Assembly (NCBI GenBank): GCA_017457555.1
Contig: JAFTHG010000141.1
Span: 1-14,824, forward strand
Reading direction: 5' to 3'
From: Kiritimatiellia bacterium
GTDB taxonomy: Bacteria; Verrucomicrobiota; Kiritimatiellia; RFP12; DVOR01
DNA length: 14,824 bases
A program made the translations under genes and the position numbers. Shown here piece by piece: positions 14,660 through 14,824 of this stretch. Numbering within the stretch: position 1 is the first letter of the stretch; each line of letters starts with the position of its first letter. Below the pieces are notes generated by a model. It was given only the letters and a program-made list of their open reading frames with translations, was not told the origin of the DNA and did no database searches.

Positions 14660-14690
14660 CGAAGCGCTGCCTGTCAAAGGTGGCGCTTTT
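14660..14690 (+). terminator. Rho-independent terminator after the recombinase
   Basis: AAGCGCTGCC (14662-14671) pairs with GGTGGCGCTT (14679-14688) through eight Watson-Crick and two G-T pairs around the 7-nt loop TGTCAAA, followed by TT and a T-rich stretch. It lies about 40 nt after the stop codon. Confidence 0.75.
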
Positions 14691-14707
14691 GGTTTAATTT
14701 GGGTAGT

Positions 14708-14724
14708 TGACCACTGCGTGGTCA
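14708..14724. promoter_or_regulatory. Perfect 7-bp palindrome, possible operator upstream of the last gene
   Basis: TGACCAC (14708-14714) and GTGGTCA (14718-14724) are exact inverted repeats around TGC. The left arm overlaps a -35-like TTGACC (14707-14712), although no good -10 follows at 17 nt. With no T-run after it, an operator bound by a dimeric regulator, perhaps the product of the next gene, is more likely than a terminator. Confidence 0.45.
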
Positions 14725-14751
14725 CTTCTGAAATTGAAAGGATGATTGACC

Positions 14752-14824
14752 ATGTTAGAGATGATTGGTGCGGAGCATTTGGCAAGAAGATGTCAGGTGG
14801 CTTTGGGTTATACCGCCGGGGTGC
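14752..14824 (+). CDS. Small DNA-binding or excisionase-like protein, 3' partial
   Basis: Only the first 24 codons are visible before the window ends. ATG 14752 is chosen because GAAAGGA (14736-14742) sits 9 nt upstream; the alternative ATG 14742 overlaps that site. The peptide begins MLEMIGAEHLARRCQV. The pattern 'IGAEHLARRC.V' resembles the start of excisionase/MerR-like winged-helix proteins, in which a short helix with A-x-x-L/A-R-R precedes the recognition helix. Its position just after an integrase and a terminator, with a palindrome upstream, fits an excisionase or repressor. This is a weak call from very little sequence. Confidence 0.4.
   Translation, partial: MLEMIGAEHLARRCQVALGYTAGV

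Noticed and set aside
14742..14824. Alternative start ATG 14742 in another frame for the last gene
   Set aside because: It overlaps the GAAAGGA ribosome site and gives an unconvincing G/K-rich peptide; ATG 14752 has correct spacing.

Overview
The window looks like chromosomal DNA from an uncultured bacterium of the PVC superphylum (Kiritimatiellota, Lentisphaerota or a relative). This is an inference from gene types only: a protein with the C-terminal FADGHVE-type motif of H-X9-DG pseudopilin-like proteins, directly followed by a giant secreted multi-domain protein. No rRNA, tRNA or marker gene is present to confirm it.

Layout. (1) 2-865: the 3' part of a pseudopilin-like gene whose N-terminus lies outside the window. 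(2) 868-12816: one 3,982-residue secreted protein starting 2 bp after the previous stop. It has a clear signal peptide, four jelly-roll-like beta modules in its N-terminal 1,670 residues, and three lamin-tail-like (LTD) modules spaced about 740 residues apart in its C-terminal part. A strong, nearly symmetric rho-independent terminator follows. (3) 12870-13415: about 550 bp with no credible gene. It holds two inverted copies of a composite palindromic element, a cluster of short palindromes and direct repeats, and a tract of about 150 nt with a single C on the + strand and a 30-bp repeat. (4) 13417-14620: a sigma70-like promoter, a strong Shine-Dalgarno and a tyrosine recombinase with unusual active-site residues, closed by a second terminator. 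(5) 14621-14824: a short palindrome, then the first 24 codons of a small gene that could encode an excisionase-like or helix-turn-helix protein, cut by the window end.

How it may work together. The first two genes appear co-transcribed and translationally coupled. They could supply a surface or extracellular structure: a pilin-like component plus a very large beta-rich exoprotein. The recombinase and the following gene look like the start of an integrated element, with the repeat-rich spacer as its possible border or as an independent repeat cluster. No function can be given for the giant protein beyond secretion and a modular beta-sandwich architecture.
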